Below are positions 53,098-62,400 of a DNA stretch of 64,000 bases, piece by piece; the first letter of the stretch is position 1; each line of letters begins with the position of its first letter. Position numbers and translations under genes: made by a program. The notes under the pieces were generated by a model, which was not told the origin of the DNA, did not search any database, and was given only the letters and a program-made list of their open reading frames with translations. Source of the stretch: Streptomyces sp. NBC_01268 (GTDB taxonomy: Bacteria > Actinomycetota > Actinomycetes > Streptomycetales > Streptomycetaceae); assembly GCF_036240795.1 (NCBI RefSeq), contig NZ_CP108454.1, positions 7,500,001 through 7,564,000 on the forward strand. Reading direction: 5' to 3'.

Positions 53098-53988
53098 TTG
53101 ATATCCACCACTCTGGGCGTGCGCCGTGCCGTGACCGTCGCGGTCACGACCTCCGCCGTCCTGGCCGGCGGCCTCTTCGTCGGCCAGGCTCAGGCCGCGA
53201 CGCCGCCCGCCCCGTCCATCACCGCCGCCGGCGGCTTCGTGATGAACAACGGGACGGGGACGGCGCTGTTCGGCAAGGCCGCGGACACCCGCCGGTCGAC
53301 CGGCTCCACCACGAAGATCATGACCGCGAAGGTGGTGCTGGCCCAGCGCGGCCTGAACCTCGACACCAAGGTCACGATCGACAAGGCGTACAGCGACTAC
53401 ATCGTCGCCAAGAACGCCTCCTCGGCCCGGCTCATCGTCGGCGACAAGGTGACGGTCCGTCAGCTCCTCTACGGCCTGATGCTGCCGTCGGGCTGCGACG
53501 CCGCCTACGCTCTGGCCGACAAGTTCGGCACCGGCACCACCCGGGCCGCCCGCGTGAAGTCGTTCATCGGCAAGATGAACGACGAGGCCCGCAAGATGGG
53601 CCTGCGGAACACGCACTTCGACTCCTTCGACGGGATCAGCAACGGGTCGAACTACTCGACCCCGCGCGACCTGACGAAGATCGCGAGCAGTGCGATGAAG
53701 AACTCCACGTTCCGCACCATCGTGAAGACGAAGTCCACGACGCAGAAGGTCACCACCAGGAGCGGTGGCTACCGGAACATGGCGTGGACCAACACGAACA
53801 AGCTGCTGAGCACGTACAGCGGCGCCATCGGCGTGAAGACCGGCTCCGGGCCGCAGGCCAAGTACTGCCTCGTCTTCGCCGCCACCCGCGGCACCAAGAC
53901 CGTCATCGGCGCGGTGCTCGGTTCGCCGAACGAGACGAACCGCGCGGCCGACGTGAAGAAGCTGCTGGACTACGGCTTCGCCAGGTAG
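53098..53988 (+). CDS. Secreted D-alanyl-D-alanine carboxypeptidase (peptidase S11)
   Basis: A 296-residue protein starting at TTG 53098 with AAGGG upstream; GTG 53119 is an in-frame alternative but removes part of the signal. The signal peptide ends AQAATP. The three active-site motifs of low-molecular-weight PBPs are present: STTK (Ser70, Lys73), SGC in LPSGCDAA, and KTG in GVKTGSG. No C-terminal membrane anchor is visible, so it is probably released or wall-bound. It trims the terminal D-Ala of peptidoglycan stems. Confidence 0.9.
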   Translation: MISTTLGVRRAVTVAVTTSAVLAGGLFVGQAQAATPPAPSITAAGGFVMNNGTGTALFGKAADTRRSTGSTTKIMTAKVVLAQRGLNLDTKVTIDKAYSDYIVAKNASSARLIVGDKVTVRQLLYGLMLPSGCDAAYALADKFGTGTTRAARVKSFIGKMNDEARKMGLRNTHFDSFDGISNGSNYSTPRDLTKIASSAMKNSTFRTIVKTKSTTQKVTTRSGGYRNMAWTNTNKLLSTYSGAIGVKTGSGPQAKYCLVFAATRGTKTVIGAVLGSPNETNRAADVKKLLDYGFAR

Positions 53989-53995
53989 CGGCGAC

Positions 53996-54071
53996 GGGAG
54001 GCGACCGGCGCCCCGGTGGGCCGGTCGCCTCCCCTCTCCCCGGCTGCCTCCCGCCCCGGCGGGAGGCAGCC
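53996..54071. terminator. Two adjacent hairpins between convergent genes
   Basis: A perfect 13-bp stem with a 12-base loop (53996-54033) is followed by another perfect 13-bp stem with a 4-base loop (54042-54071). They separate the carboxypeptidase and oxidoreductase genes and can serve both. Confidence 0.85.
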
Positions 54072-54099
54072 CCGGCGGGCAGCGGTCGGACCTCAGCGC

Positions 54100-55071
54100 T
54101 CAGGTGCAGGTCAGCACGGTCTTGGCGATCGTCCCGCGGGCTTCGAGGGCCGCGTGGGCCGACGCCGCGTCGGACAGGTCCAGGCGTCGGCCGATCCGGA
54201 CCCGCAGGTTCCCGTCGCGGACCAGGCGCAGCACGGCCGTTCCCCGGCGCAGCAGCTCCGCGCGGTCCCCGATGTGGTGGGCGAGGTTCGGACGCGTGAC
54301 GTACGCGGATCCCGCGGCGTTGAGGCGCTGCAGGTCGAACGGGGGGACCGGGCCACCGGACTGGCCGTAGACCGCCAGAACTCCCCTCGGGCGCAGCGCC
54401 GCCAGGCTCTCGTCGAAGGTCGGACCGCCGATGCCGTCGAAGACCGCGGCGGCCCCGAGACCTCCGGAGTGCCGCCGCACCGCCGCGAGGAGCGCGCCCG
54501 GCCGGTAGTCGACGACCTCGGCCGCCCCCGCGGTACGCGCCGCCTCCGCCTTCGCCTCGGTCGACGCCGTGCCGATCACCGTGCCGCCGCGCAGCCGCAC
54601 GAGCTGGGTCAGCAGCATGCCGACGCCGCCCGCCGCGGCGTGCACGACGACGGTGTCGCCGGGCTCGACCGGATACGTGTCGTGGCAGAGGTAGTGCGCG
54701 GTCATGCCCTGGAGCAGGGCGGCCGCGGCCTGTTCGGCGGCCAGTCCGGCCGGCACGGGCACCAGCCGGTCGGCGCTCAGCAGCGCGTACTCGGCGTACG
54801 CGCCCGGCAGGTTCGCCCAGGCGACCTCGTCGCCGACGGCGACCTCGCGCACCCCGGGCCCGAGCTCGACGACGGTGCCGGCGCCCTCCTGTCCCGGGAC
54901 GAAGGGCAGTTCGTGCGGGTAGAGGCCGGAGCGGAGGTAGACGTCGATGTAGTTGACGCCCGCGGCGGCGATCCGCACCAGCGCCTCGCCCGGGCCCGGC
55001 GACGGGCGGGGCAGGTCGACGAGCTCCAGCGCCTCGGGTCCGCCCGGCCGGCTGACCCGTATCGCCCTCAT
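54100..55071 (-). CDS. NADPH:quinone oxidoreductase (medium-chain, zinc-free)
   Basis: A 323-residue protein of the QOR/zeta-crystallin group: GVNYIDVYLRSGLYPHELPF, VVHAAAGGVGMLLTQLVRLR (NADPH site) and FDGIGGPTFDESLAALRPRG. The zinc-ligand Cys/His of alcohol dehydrogenases are absent. It reduces quinones by one or two electrons. The start is ATG 55071; a longer in-frame form would overlap nothing conserved. Confidence 0.9.
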   Translation of the reverse strand: MRAIRVSRPGGPEALELVDLPRPSPGPGEALVRIAAAGVNYIDVYLRSGLYPHELPFVPGQEGAGTVVELGPGVREVAVGDEVAWANLPGAYAEYALLSADRLVPVPAGLAAEQAAAALLQGMTAHYLCHDTYPVEPGDTVVVHAAAGGVGMLLTQLVRLRGGTVIGTASTEAKAEAARTAGAAEVVDYRPGALLAAVRRHSGGLGAAAVFDGIGGPTFDESLAALRPRGVLAVYGQSGGPVPPFDLQRLNAAGSAYVTRPNLAHHIGDRAELLRRGTAVLRLVRDGNLRVRIGRRLDLSDAASAHAALEARGTIAKTVLTCT

Positions 55072-55120
55072 GGCCGCGATCGTACGACGGGGGTCCGACG
55101 CCGGGCGAGGGACGGGCGGT

Positions 55121-56218
55121 TCAGTCGCGGTCATAGCCGGCCTCTTCGGCGAGCTCGCGGACGATCGGCAGGACCTGGCGGATCTCGTTCTCGTGGCGGC
55201 GCCACTTGTCCGGGTCGGGCCGGGTCTGGGTCATCACCACGGGGAGGTCGCGGCGGCCCCAGGCCTCGGCGAAGGGCAGGTCCGCCGCCTCGGCCACGGC
55301 CTCCATCGTGGCCACCGGGTCGGCCTGGACGTCCTCGTAGCGCACGAGCACGGCGTTGCCGGTGGGGGCGAGGGCCTTGGCGGCGTCCAGGACGGCCCGG
55401 TTGTGGGCCAGCCAGTTGCGGGCGCAGACCTCGGCCAGCGTCAGGTCCACCCAGTCGCGCCAGCCGGGCGGCAGGCTCAGGTTCCACCACTGCTCGCCCC
55501 ACGGGAACACGTCGGAGTAGCCCTTGATGCGCAGCGGCTCCGGCACCGGGTAGGAGAAGAACATCCGCGGGTTGAGCCAGGCGTCCATCAGGGAGCCGAT
55601 GCTGGTGCGCGGATCGCGGACGACGAAGACGTACTTGGCGTCCGGGTAGAGGGCCTGGAGGAAGGGGATCCGGAAGCAGGACTGGATGCTCTTCTCCACC
55701 AGCCGTATGCCGTCGGCGAGTTCGGCCCCGGTGGGGCGCGGGCCGCGCGGCGGGAAGCAGAACGGGGTGATCTCGTCGAGTTCGCCGCCGTCCCGCGTGG
55801 TGGGCGGGCCCTCGGGCAGGTCGCCGGGGAAGCGCTCCTTGAGGGCCTTGAGCGGCACGTCGTAGTAGTACGGCTGGGGGCCCTGCGCGCTGATGAAGTC
55901 GAGGTAGTCCAGCTTGTCGTCGACGGTCCACTCGGCGCCGGGCCGGCGCGCGGCGGCGAGCAGGTCCGCGCTCAGCCGGGCCGCCACCTCGGGGGTCGCG
56001 TCGGAGGCGTCCAGGGCGTTGGAGTGCCAGCCGCGCCGGCTGGGGTGCAGGTCGCCGCGCTCCCAGATCGGCTTGCCTTCGCGGCCGATGCTCCAGACGT
56101 GCTCGCTGCGTTCGATCAGGCTGCGGACCAGACTGGTGCCGGAACGGGGGTGGCCGACGATGAAGACGGGCTGCTTGAGCATGGCTGAGGTCGCTTTCGT
56201 GAGGAGGCGGGTTCTCAT
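55121..56218 (-). CDS. PAPS-dependent sulfotransferase family protein
   Basis: The ATG at 56218 overlaps the MFS stop (ATGA), giving 365 residues; an in-frame ATG at 56182 gives 353 residues starting just before QPVFIVGHPRSGTSLVRSL, the 5'-phosphosulfate loop. YVFVVRDPRTSIGSLMDAWL is the 3'-phosphate-binding region. The family transfers sulfate from PAPS to hydroxyl or amino groups of small molecules or polysaccharides. Coupling to an exporter beside an NRPS and methyltransferase suggests tailoring of a secreted peptide, which is inference. Confidence 0.85.
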   Translation of the reverse strand: MRTRLLTKATSAMLKQPVFIVGHPRSGTSLVRSLIERSEHVWSIGREGKPIWERGDLHPSRRGWHSNALDASDATPEVAARLSADLLAAARRPGAEWTVDDKLDYLDFISAQGPQPYYYDVPLKALKERFPGDLPEGPPTTRDGGELDEITPFCFPPRGPRPTGAELADGIRLVEKSIQSCFRIPFLQALYPDAKYVFVVRDPRTSIGSLMDAWLNPRMFFSYPVPEPLRIKGYSDVFPWGEQWWNLSLPPGWRDWVDLTLAEVCARNWLAHNRAVLDAAKALAPTGNAVLVRYEDVQADPVATMEAVAEAADLPFAEAWGRRDLPVVMTQTRPDPDKWRRHENEIRQVLPIVRELAEEAGYDRD

Positions 56219-57498
56219 GCGGGCCAGCGAGCGGATCTGACGTGCCGGTTCGCGAGCCCGGCCACGGTGATGAGGGCCTGGACGCCGGCGATGAGCACGA
56301 TGGCGCCGGTGACGCCGAGGAACTGCAGGGCCAGACCGCCGACCAGGGAGCCGAGCGGGGATCCGGCACCGATGAGCGTGATGGTCGCGGCGATGGCACG
56401 GCCGCGCCGGTGGTCCGGTGTCTGCCGGAAGATCATGATGTCGACGAGGATCTTCAGCGCGGGCAGCCCGAGCGCGGCCAGGGTCAGCATCGCGAAGACC
56501 CAGACGGGTCCGAGCGGGAGCGCCAGCAGGGCCACCGCGACGGTGGTGAGCGTGGACGCGCAGAGCAGCAACGCGCCGGGGCCGAGCACCCGGTGGAGCC
56601 GTGGCACCAGCGCCGATCCGACGAGCATGCCGACGGCCGTGCCGGACAGCGCCAGGCCGATGGTGCCGGGGGAGTGGTCCTGCTCCTGCAGGGTCACCAT
56701 CACCATGAGGATCGCGGCGGTGACGCTGAAGTAGAAGATGCTGACCAGCAGAAGCGCGGACCGCAGCAGCCGGTCGCCGAGCAGTTCGACCAGGCCGGAG
56801 AAGGCGGTGGTCAGCGGGCCGAGCGCGCTCTTCTTCCCGTCGGGCGCCGGTGCGGTGGCCGCCGGTTCGTCGGGCCGGTCCGTCGTCGGTACCCGGACCA
56901 CCAGGGCGCAGACGAACGAGATCACGAAGCCGGCGATCGCGGCGACGAACGGGAAGGTGCGGGAGACCAGGTAGAGCGCGCCGCCCAGGGGCGGTCCCGC
57001 CAGGGCGGCGGCTCCGCTGCGGGCCTCGTCCTGGCTGAGCGCCGCCGTCAGCTGATGGTCCGGCACCACGGCGCGGATCAGCAGCATCCGGGCCGGTGCG
57101 CCGAAGGCCGTACCGGTGCCCAGGACGACCGCGGCGAGCATCAGGAGCCCGAAGTCCGCCTGACCGGCCAGCAGACCGAGGACGATGAACGCGAGGGTGA
57201 GCGCCCGGACCGCCTCGGAGATCAGCAGGATGCGGCGCCGGTCCCACCGGTCGACGACCACGCCGGCCGGCAGTCCGACCAGGAGGGCGGTGCCGATCTG
57301 GACGAAGCCGAACAGGCCGGCCAGCGCCGGTGACCCGGTCAGGGACATGATCAGGAGGGGATAGGCGACCTCCACGGTCTCGAGGCCGAGGTTGGCCGCG
57401 GCCGCCCCGATCCAGAGAATCTGGAAGCGTCGGTTACGGCGCAGGGGTGTCGGCGGGGGAAGAGTCGCGCTATCACTCTGATGTAAGCGTTCACTCAT
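56215..57498 (-). CDS. MFS exporter of the natural-product cluster
   Basis: A 427-residue, 12-helix protein (start ATG 57498). GFVQIGTALLVGLPAGVVVDRWDRRRILL is in the region of MFS motif A. A cytoplasmic central loop (residues about 205-225, Pro/Ala-rich) separates the halves. The type (enterobactin-exporter/tetracenomycin-like group) is common as a product exporter in biosynthetic clusters. Its start codon lies inside a palindrome shared with the divergent ArsR-type gene, suggesting tight repression. Confidence 0.88.
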   Translation of the reverse strand: MSERLHQSDSATLPPPTPLRRNRRFQILWIGAAAANLGLETVEVAYPLLIMSLTGSPALAGLFGFVQIGTALLVGLPAGVVVDRWDRRRILLISEAVRALTLAFIVLGLLAGQADFGLLMLAAVVLGTGTAFGAPARMLLIRAVVPDHQLTAALSQDEARSGAAALAGPPLGGALYLVSRTFPFVAAIAGFVISFVCALVVRVPTTDRPDEPAATAPAPDGKKSALGPLTTAFSGLVELLGDRLLRSALLLVSIFYFSVTAAILMVMVTLQEQDHSPGTIGLALSGTAVGMLVGSALVPRLHRVLGPGALLLCASTLTTVAVALLALPLGPVWVFAMLTLAALGLPALKILVDIMIFRQTPDHRRGRAIAATITLIGAGSPLGSLVGGLALQFLGVTGAIVLIAGVQALITVAGLANRHVRSARWPA

Positions 57499-57505
57499 GC
57501 GTGAA
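57490..57505. promoter_or_regulatory. Palindrome TTCACTCATGCGTGAA in the MFS/ArsR divergent promoter
   Basis: A 16-bp near-perfect palindrome (one mismatched pair) covers the MFS start codon and lies 50 bp before the regulator ATG. This is the pattern of an autoregulatory ArsR-type operator. Confidence 0.6.
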
Positions 57506-57554
57506 AGGTAGCATGGTCGTGAATGGTTCGCTACGAGGAAACGGAGATGGGTTC

Positions 57555-58202
57555 ATGGCTGAAGACGCCGACGCGGTGGCGGTCGTCCGCGAAGTGGACG
57601 ACGTGGAGACGCTGAAGGCCCTGTCCGACCCGCTGAGGCTGGCGATCCTGCGCACGATGATGAGCGACGTACGCGCCGCGCACCGGGTGAAGGACATCGC
57701 CCGGCTGCTCGACCAGCCGCCCACCCGGCTCTACCGGCACATCAAGGTGCTGGAGGCGGCGGGCCTGATCAAGGTGGCGCAGACCCGGATGGTCTCCGGG
57801 ATCCAGGAGAGCCAGTACCAGGTGGCGCAGTTCGCCCTGCGGCTGAGCCGCGACCTGCTGGCCGCGCCGGGCAACGCGGGCGAACTCGCCGACGCGTTCG
57901 CGGCCACCCTGAACGACTTCCGCGACCGGCTCGTACGGGACATCATCAGCGGGCGCTTCCAGCCCGAGCCCGATCCCGAGGCCGATCCCGAGGCCGCCGA
58001 GCAGCCCGATCCGCTCGGCCCGATGGTCGTGGCACTCGACCGCCGGCTCACGCCGGAGCGGGCCACCGAGTTCAGGTCCCGCCTGTCCGCGCTGATGGAG
58101 GAGTTCAACCGCCCCGACGACGAGGAGAAGGCCGTCGTCCCGGTCGAGTTCCTGATGATGTTCTGGGCGCCCAAGGAGCCCGCGGGGGACGCCCCCGCGT
58201 AG
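57555..58202 (+). CDS. ArsR-type winged-helix transcriptional regulator
   Basis: A 215-residue regulator starting at ATG 57555, preceded by GGAG. Residues about 17-90 (TLKALSDPLRLAILRTMMSD ... QPPTRLYRHIKVLEAAGLIK) form the ArsR winged HTH. There are no cysteine metal sites, so it probably senses an organic ligand. The C-terminal half is helical with a Glu/Pro/Asp repeat (PEPDPEADPEAAEQPD). It is divergent from the MFS exporter and likely represses it. Confidence 0.82.
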   Translation: MAEDADAVAVVREVDDVETLKALSDPLRLAILRTMMSDVRAAHRVKDIARLLDQPPTRLYRHIKVLEAAGLIKVAQTRMVSGIQESQYQVAQFALRLSRDLLAAPGNAGELADAFAATLNDFRDRLVRDIISGRFQPEPDPEADPEAAEQPDPLGPMVVALDRRLTPERATEFRSRLSALMEEFNRPDDEEKAVVPVEFLMMFWAPKEPAGDAPA

Positions 58203-58242
58203 GCGCCCCCGCGGGCGGCGGGCGGCTCCTCGGACACGTGAA

Positions 58243-58288
58243 GGCGCCCTCGGGCTCCGGCCGGTGAAGGCCGGACCCCGAGGGCGCC
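58243..58288. terminator. Bidirectional terminator between regulator and methyltransferase
   Basis: GGCGCCCTCGGG and CCCGAGGGCGCC (12-bp stem) enclose a second CCGGCC/GGCCGG stem around a GGTGAA loop. It lies between the convergent ArsR-type and methyltransferase genes. Confidence 0.85.
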
Positions 58289-58342
58289 CTGGTGCGGGTC
58301 AGGACCGCCGGACGGCCGCCCTGCCCCCTGAGCCCGTTCGGC

Positions 58343-59449
58343 TCACTTGGTCGCGATGAAGAGCCGGCCGCCGGGGAACCGGTGCGGCACGCACTCGGCC
58401 TGCTCGAAACCGGCCTGCCGGAAGCGGGCCAGCCAGTCCTCCTCCGGAGGCAGCGTCACGTTCATGAACCCGGCGTGCAGGTAGGTGAAGAGCGCGCTGA
58501 ACCGGCGCTCGCGCTCCGCCGACGCGTACGGCACGGCGTCGGTGATCGCCATGATGCCTCCCGGGCGCAGCGCCTCCCGGCACTGGCGCAGCACGCGGTC
58601 GAAGACGTCGCCCTCCTGCACGATGTCGTGGAAGACGAACCCGGCGTGGATGACATCGGCGCCCGCCACCGGCCCCGGGTCGTCGGCGATCGACTGGATC
58701 GGACGCTCCACCACCGTCAGACGCTCGCCGACCCCCGCCGCCAGCGCCGCGCGGGACGCCTCCCGGCACGCGCCCGCGCTCATGTCCAGGGCCACCCCGG
58801 TGCTCTCCGGGAGCCGGCCGAGCAGGTCGATCAGCAGACCGGCGGCACCGGCGCCGAGGTCGACGATCCGCTTCGGGCGCGCCCCCAGGATCACCTCGGT
58901 GGCGGCCGGGTAGAAGCCCTGGCTGCCGATCCACCGGGAACTGACCGCGACCTCGCGCCCGTCGCGGCTGTACTGCGCCGCCGCGGCGGCCGGGTCGCGG
59001 AGGAACTCGGCGGGATGCTGCACGTACGGCTGGTTGGCCCGCAACGACCAGGTGAGGTAGCCGGACTGGTGGATCCGGTCGGCGAAGTCGTCCGCGACCC
59101 GGAACTCCTTGACACCGGTCGGCACGAGCAGCGCCGCGGCGACCAGGGTGGCCAGGAATCCGGCCATGCCCTCCTCGGGCACGTCCGCGGCCACGGCCAG
59201 CTCGGCGGCGGTGACCGGGTCACCGCGCTCCAGCAGGGGGACGATCCCCAAGCGGTCGGCCATCTCCAGCAGGGTGGCGACGGCGGCGAGATCGGCTGCG
59301 GTCTCCGGGGTGCTGATGCTTGACATCGGGCTCTCCCACTCCATTTCGACGGTCATCGGGAAGTTCCACGGGGCCGGACCGGTGTGGTGCCCGGCCTGCG
59401 GGCGCGGCACGGTCGGCGCCGCGCGGGTCTGGGGTCGCTCATCGGGCAT
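58343..59449 (-). CDS. SAM-dependent methyltransferase coupled to the NRPS
   Basis: The ATG at 59449 overlaps the NRPS stop codon as TGATG, giving 368 residues. An internal ATG at 59326 with GGGAG upstream would give 327 residues starting nearer the conserved core (PETAADLAAVATLLEMADRL). Either is possible; codon bias in the extension is coding-like. A small winged-helix-like N-terminal domain (DPVTAAELAVAADVPEEGM) precedes the Rossmann fold: IVDLGAGAAGLLIDLL is motif I and HAGFVFHDIVQEGDVFDRVL follows. It resembles O-/N-methyltransferases in natural-product pathways and probably methylates the NRPS product or a building block. Confidence 0.8.
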   Translation of the reverse strand: MPDERPQTRAAPTVPRPQAGHHTGPAPWNFPMTVEMEWESPMSSISTPETAADLAAVATLLEMADRLGIVPLLERGDPVTAAELAVAADVPEEGMAGFLATLVAAALLVPTGVKEFRVADDFADRIHQSGYLTWSLRANQPYVQHPAEFLRDPAAAAAQYSRDGREVAVSSRWIGSQGFYPAATEVILGARPKRIVDLGAGAAGLLIDLLGRLPESTGVALDMSAGACREASRAALAAGVGERLTVVERPIQSIADDPGPVAGADVIHAGFVFHDIVQEGDVFDRVLRQCREALRPGGIMAITDAVPYASAERERRFSALFTYLHAGFMNVTLPPEEDWLARFRQAGFEQAECVPHRFPGGRLFIATK

Positions 59450-62400
59450 CAGGCGCCCTCTCCACCGGAGCGCCGGCGGAGCTTCGGCCGGCTGCGGTGC
59501 GCCGCCCGTCCGAGGTGTGCGGCGAGCGCGGCGACCGTCGGGGACTCGAACAGCGCGGCCACGCTCAGGCTCGCGTCGAACCGGGTGCGCACCCGGTTGA
59601 GCAGGCGGGTGGCGAGCAGCGAATGCCCGCCGAGGTCGAAGAAGTTGTCGTGCACACCGACCCGCGAGGTCTTCAGGACCTCGGCGAACATGGCGCACAG
59701 CGCGGCCTCCCGCTCGTCCCGGGGCGCCAGGTAGGGCGTGTCGGACGCGCCCGGGTCGGGCACGGGCAGCGCCTTCCGGTCGACCTTCCCGTTGCCGGTC
59801 AGCGGCAGCCCGTCCAGCGTGACGAACACGCTCGGCACCATGTGGTCCGGCAGGGTCCGGGCGGCGTGCGCCCGCACGGCCGCCACGTCCACGTCGGCCG
59901 GGACGAGATAGCCGACCAGCCGCTCCCCGTCTCCGGTGACCGTCGCGTGGGCCACCTCCGGGTGGCCGGTCAGGGCCGCCTCGACCTCGGCCGGCTCGAT
60001 CCGGAACCCGCGGACCTTCAGCTGCGCGTCGACCCGGCCCTCGAACTCCAGCACCCCGTCGGGCCGGTACCGGGCGAGGTCGCCGGTGCGGTACATGCGC
60101 CCGCCGGCCGGGCCGTACGGGTCGGCCACGAACCGGGCGGAGGTCACGTCCGGCTGGTACGCGTAGCCCCGGGCCAGGCCGGTCCCGGTCACGTACACCT
60201 CACCCGGCACCCCCGGGGGCACCGGCCGCAGCCGCTCGTCGAGCAGGTACAGCCCGGTGTTGTCCATCGCCCGGCCGATCGGCACCGTACGGGACGGGGC
60301 CGTGGCGATCGGGTACCAGGAGGAGATGACCGTGGTCTCCGTGGTGCCCCAGGCGGCCGCGACCGAGGTGTGCGGCGCCTCGGCGAGCAGCTCCGCCACC
60401 GAGGCGGGCGACACCACGTCACCGGCCGTCCAGACGAGGTCCAGCGCGGCCAGCGCCGGCCGGGCCTCGGCCACCATCAGGTTGAACAGCGCGGAGGTGA
60501 AGACCGCGGTGGTGGCCCCGCCCTCGACGATGGTGCGGGCCAGCACGTCGGTGTCCAGATCGCCCTCGGGCGCGATCACCACCCGGCCGCCGGTCAGCAG
60601 CGCCAGCCAGATCTCGTACGTGGACGGGTCGAAGGACGTCGGCGAGTGCATCAGCGTGTCCGCCCGCCGCAGCCCCGCCCAGGCCCGGTCGGCGACGAAC
60701 TCGGCGACGCCGCGGTGCGAGACGCTGACCGCCTTGGGCGCGCCGGTGGAGCCGCTGGTGAACATCGTGTACGCCGTACGGTCCGGGTGCGCGGTCGTCG
60801 CGGGGCCGTGCTCCTCGGTGCCGGGCGACGGCGTGACGACCGTGACCCCGGTCAGCCCGGTGGGGTCGTCGGTGACCAGCAGGCGGGCCCGCATGTGGTC
60901 GACCATCAGCTGCTGCCGGGCCGGCGGCGCGGAGCGGGGCAGCGGCAGGTAGCCGCCGCCGGCCTTGACGACCGCGAGCACGGTCACGAGGTAGTCGATG
61001 CCGCGCGGCTGACGCACCGCCACCGGATCGTCGGGCCCGCAGCCCGCCGCCACCAGCGCGTGCGCCAGGTGATTGGCGCGCCGGTCGAGGTCCCGGTAGC
61101 TGACCGACCGGTCGCCCTCGACCGCGGCGACCGCGTCCGGGGTCTGCGCGGCCTGCCGGGCGAAGAGGACGGCCAGGTCCTCGTCGACGACCGGCCGCGC
61201 CGTGTCGGGCCCGCCCGAGAGCGCGGCCCGCCGTTCGGCGTCGGAGAGCAGGTCGATCCGCCCGATCGGCAGGTCCGGATCGGCGACGGCCGCGCTCAGC
61301 ACCCGTATCAGCCGGTCCGTCAGAGCGGCCACGGTCTCCCGGTCGAACAGGTCGGTGCGGTAGCGCACGTCCCCGGTGATGCCCTCGGGCACCCGGCCTG
61401 CGCCGTGGTGCTCGACGAAGCTCAGGCTCAGGTCGAAGTCCACCGGACCGACCCGGATCGCGTCGAGCGCCTCCCCGGCCGGCGCCGGAGACACGTCCAC
61501 GCCCGGCAGCGCGAACGCGGACTCGGCGTTGTTCTGCAGCACCAGCATGGTCTGGAACAGGGGGTGCCGGCTCAGCGTGCGGGCCGGGTTCAGCTCGTTG
61601 ACGATCCGGTCGAACGGCAGCTCCTGGTGGGCGTAGGCCGCCAGGTCCAGCTCCCGCACCCGGCCCAGCAGTTCACGGAAGCCGGGGTCTCCGGAGGTGT
61701 CGGTCCGCAGGACCAGGCTGTTGACGAAGCAGCCGATCAACTGGTCGAGGCTGTCGTCGCTGCGTCCGGCCACCGCCGTGCCGAGGGGGATGTCGGTGCC
61801 CGCGCCGAGCCGGGTGTACAGCGCCGCGAGCGCCGCGTGCAGCACCATGAACAGCGTGGTGTGGGTGCTCCTCGCCAGGTCGAGCAGGCCGGCGTGCAGC
61901 GACGCGGGCAGGGTCACCGGCAGCAGTGCGCCCCGCAGGTCCGAGGAGTCGGGCCGGGGCCGGTCGTAGGGCAGGGCCAGCTCCTGCGGCAGCCCGGCCA
62001 GCCGCTCGGACCAGTACGCCGAGAGGCGGTCCCCGGCCGGACCTTCGAGCAGCTCCCGCTGCCACAGGGTGTAGTCGGCGTACTGCACCGGCAGCGGACG
62101 CGGGACCGGCACGTCGCCACGGACCCGGGCGGCGTACGCCTGGGCGAGGTCGTGGGCCAGCGGGGCCTGGGACCAGCCGTCGCCCGCGATGTGGTGCATG
62201 AGCAGCAGCAGCGTGTGCCGCTCGGGTCCGGTACGGAACAGGTGCAGCCGCAGCGGCAGGTCCGTGGTGAGGTCGAAGCGGTGTCCGGCGGCGGCCGCCA
62301 CGGCGCGCTCCAGGTCGGCCGGCTCCACCGGCTCCACCCGCAGCACCTCGTCCGGGTCGGCCTCCTTCAGGATCTGCTGGCTCGGCGCCCCGTCCACCTC

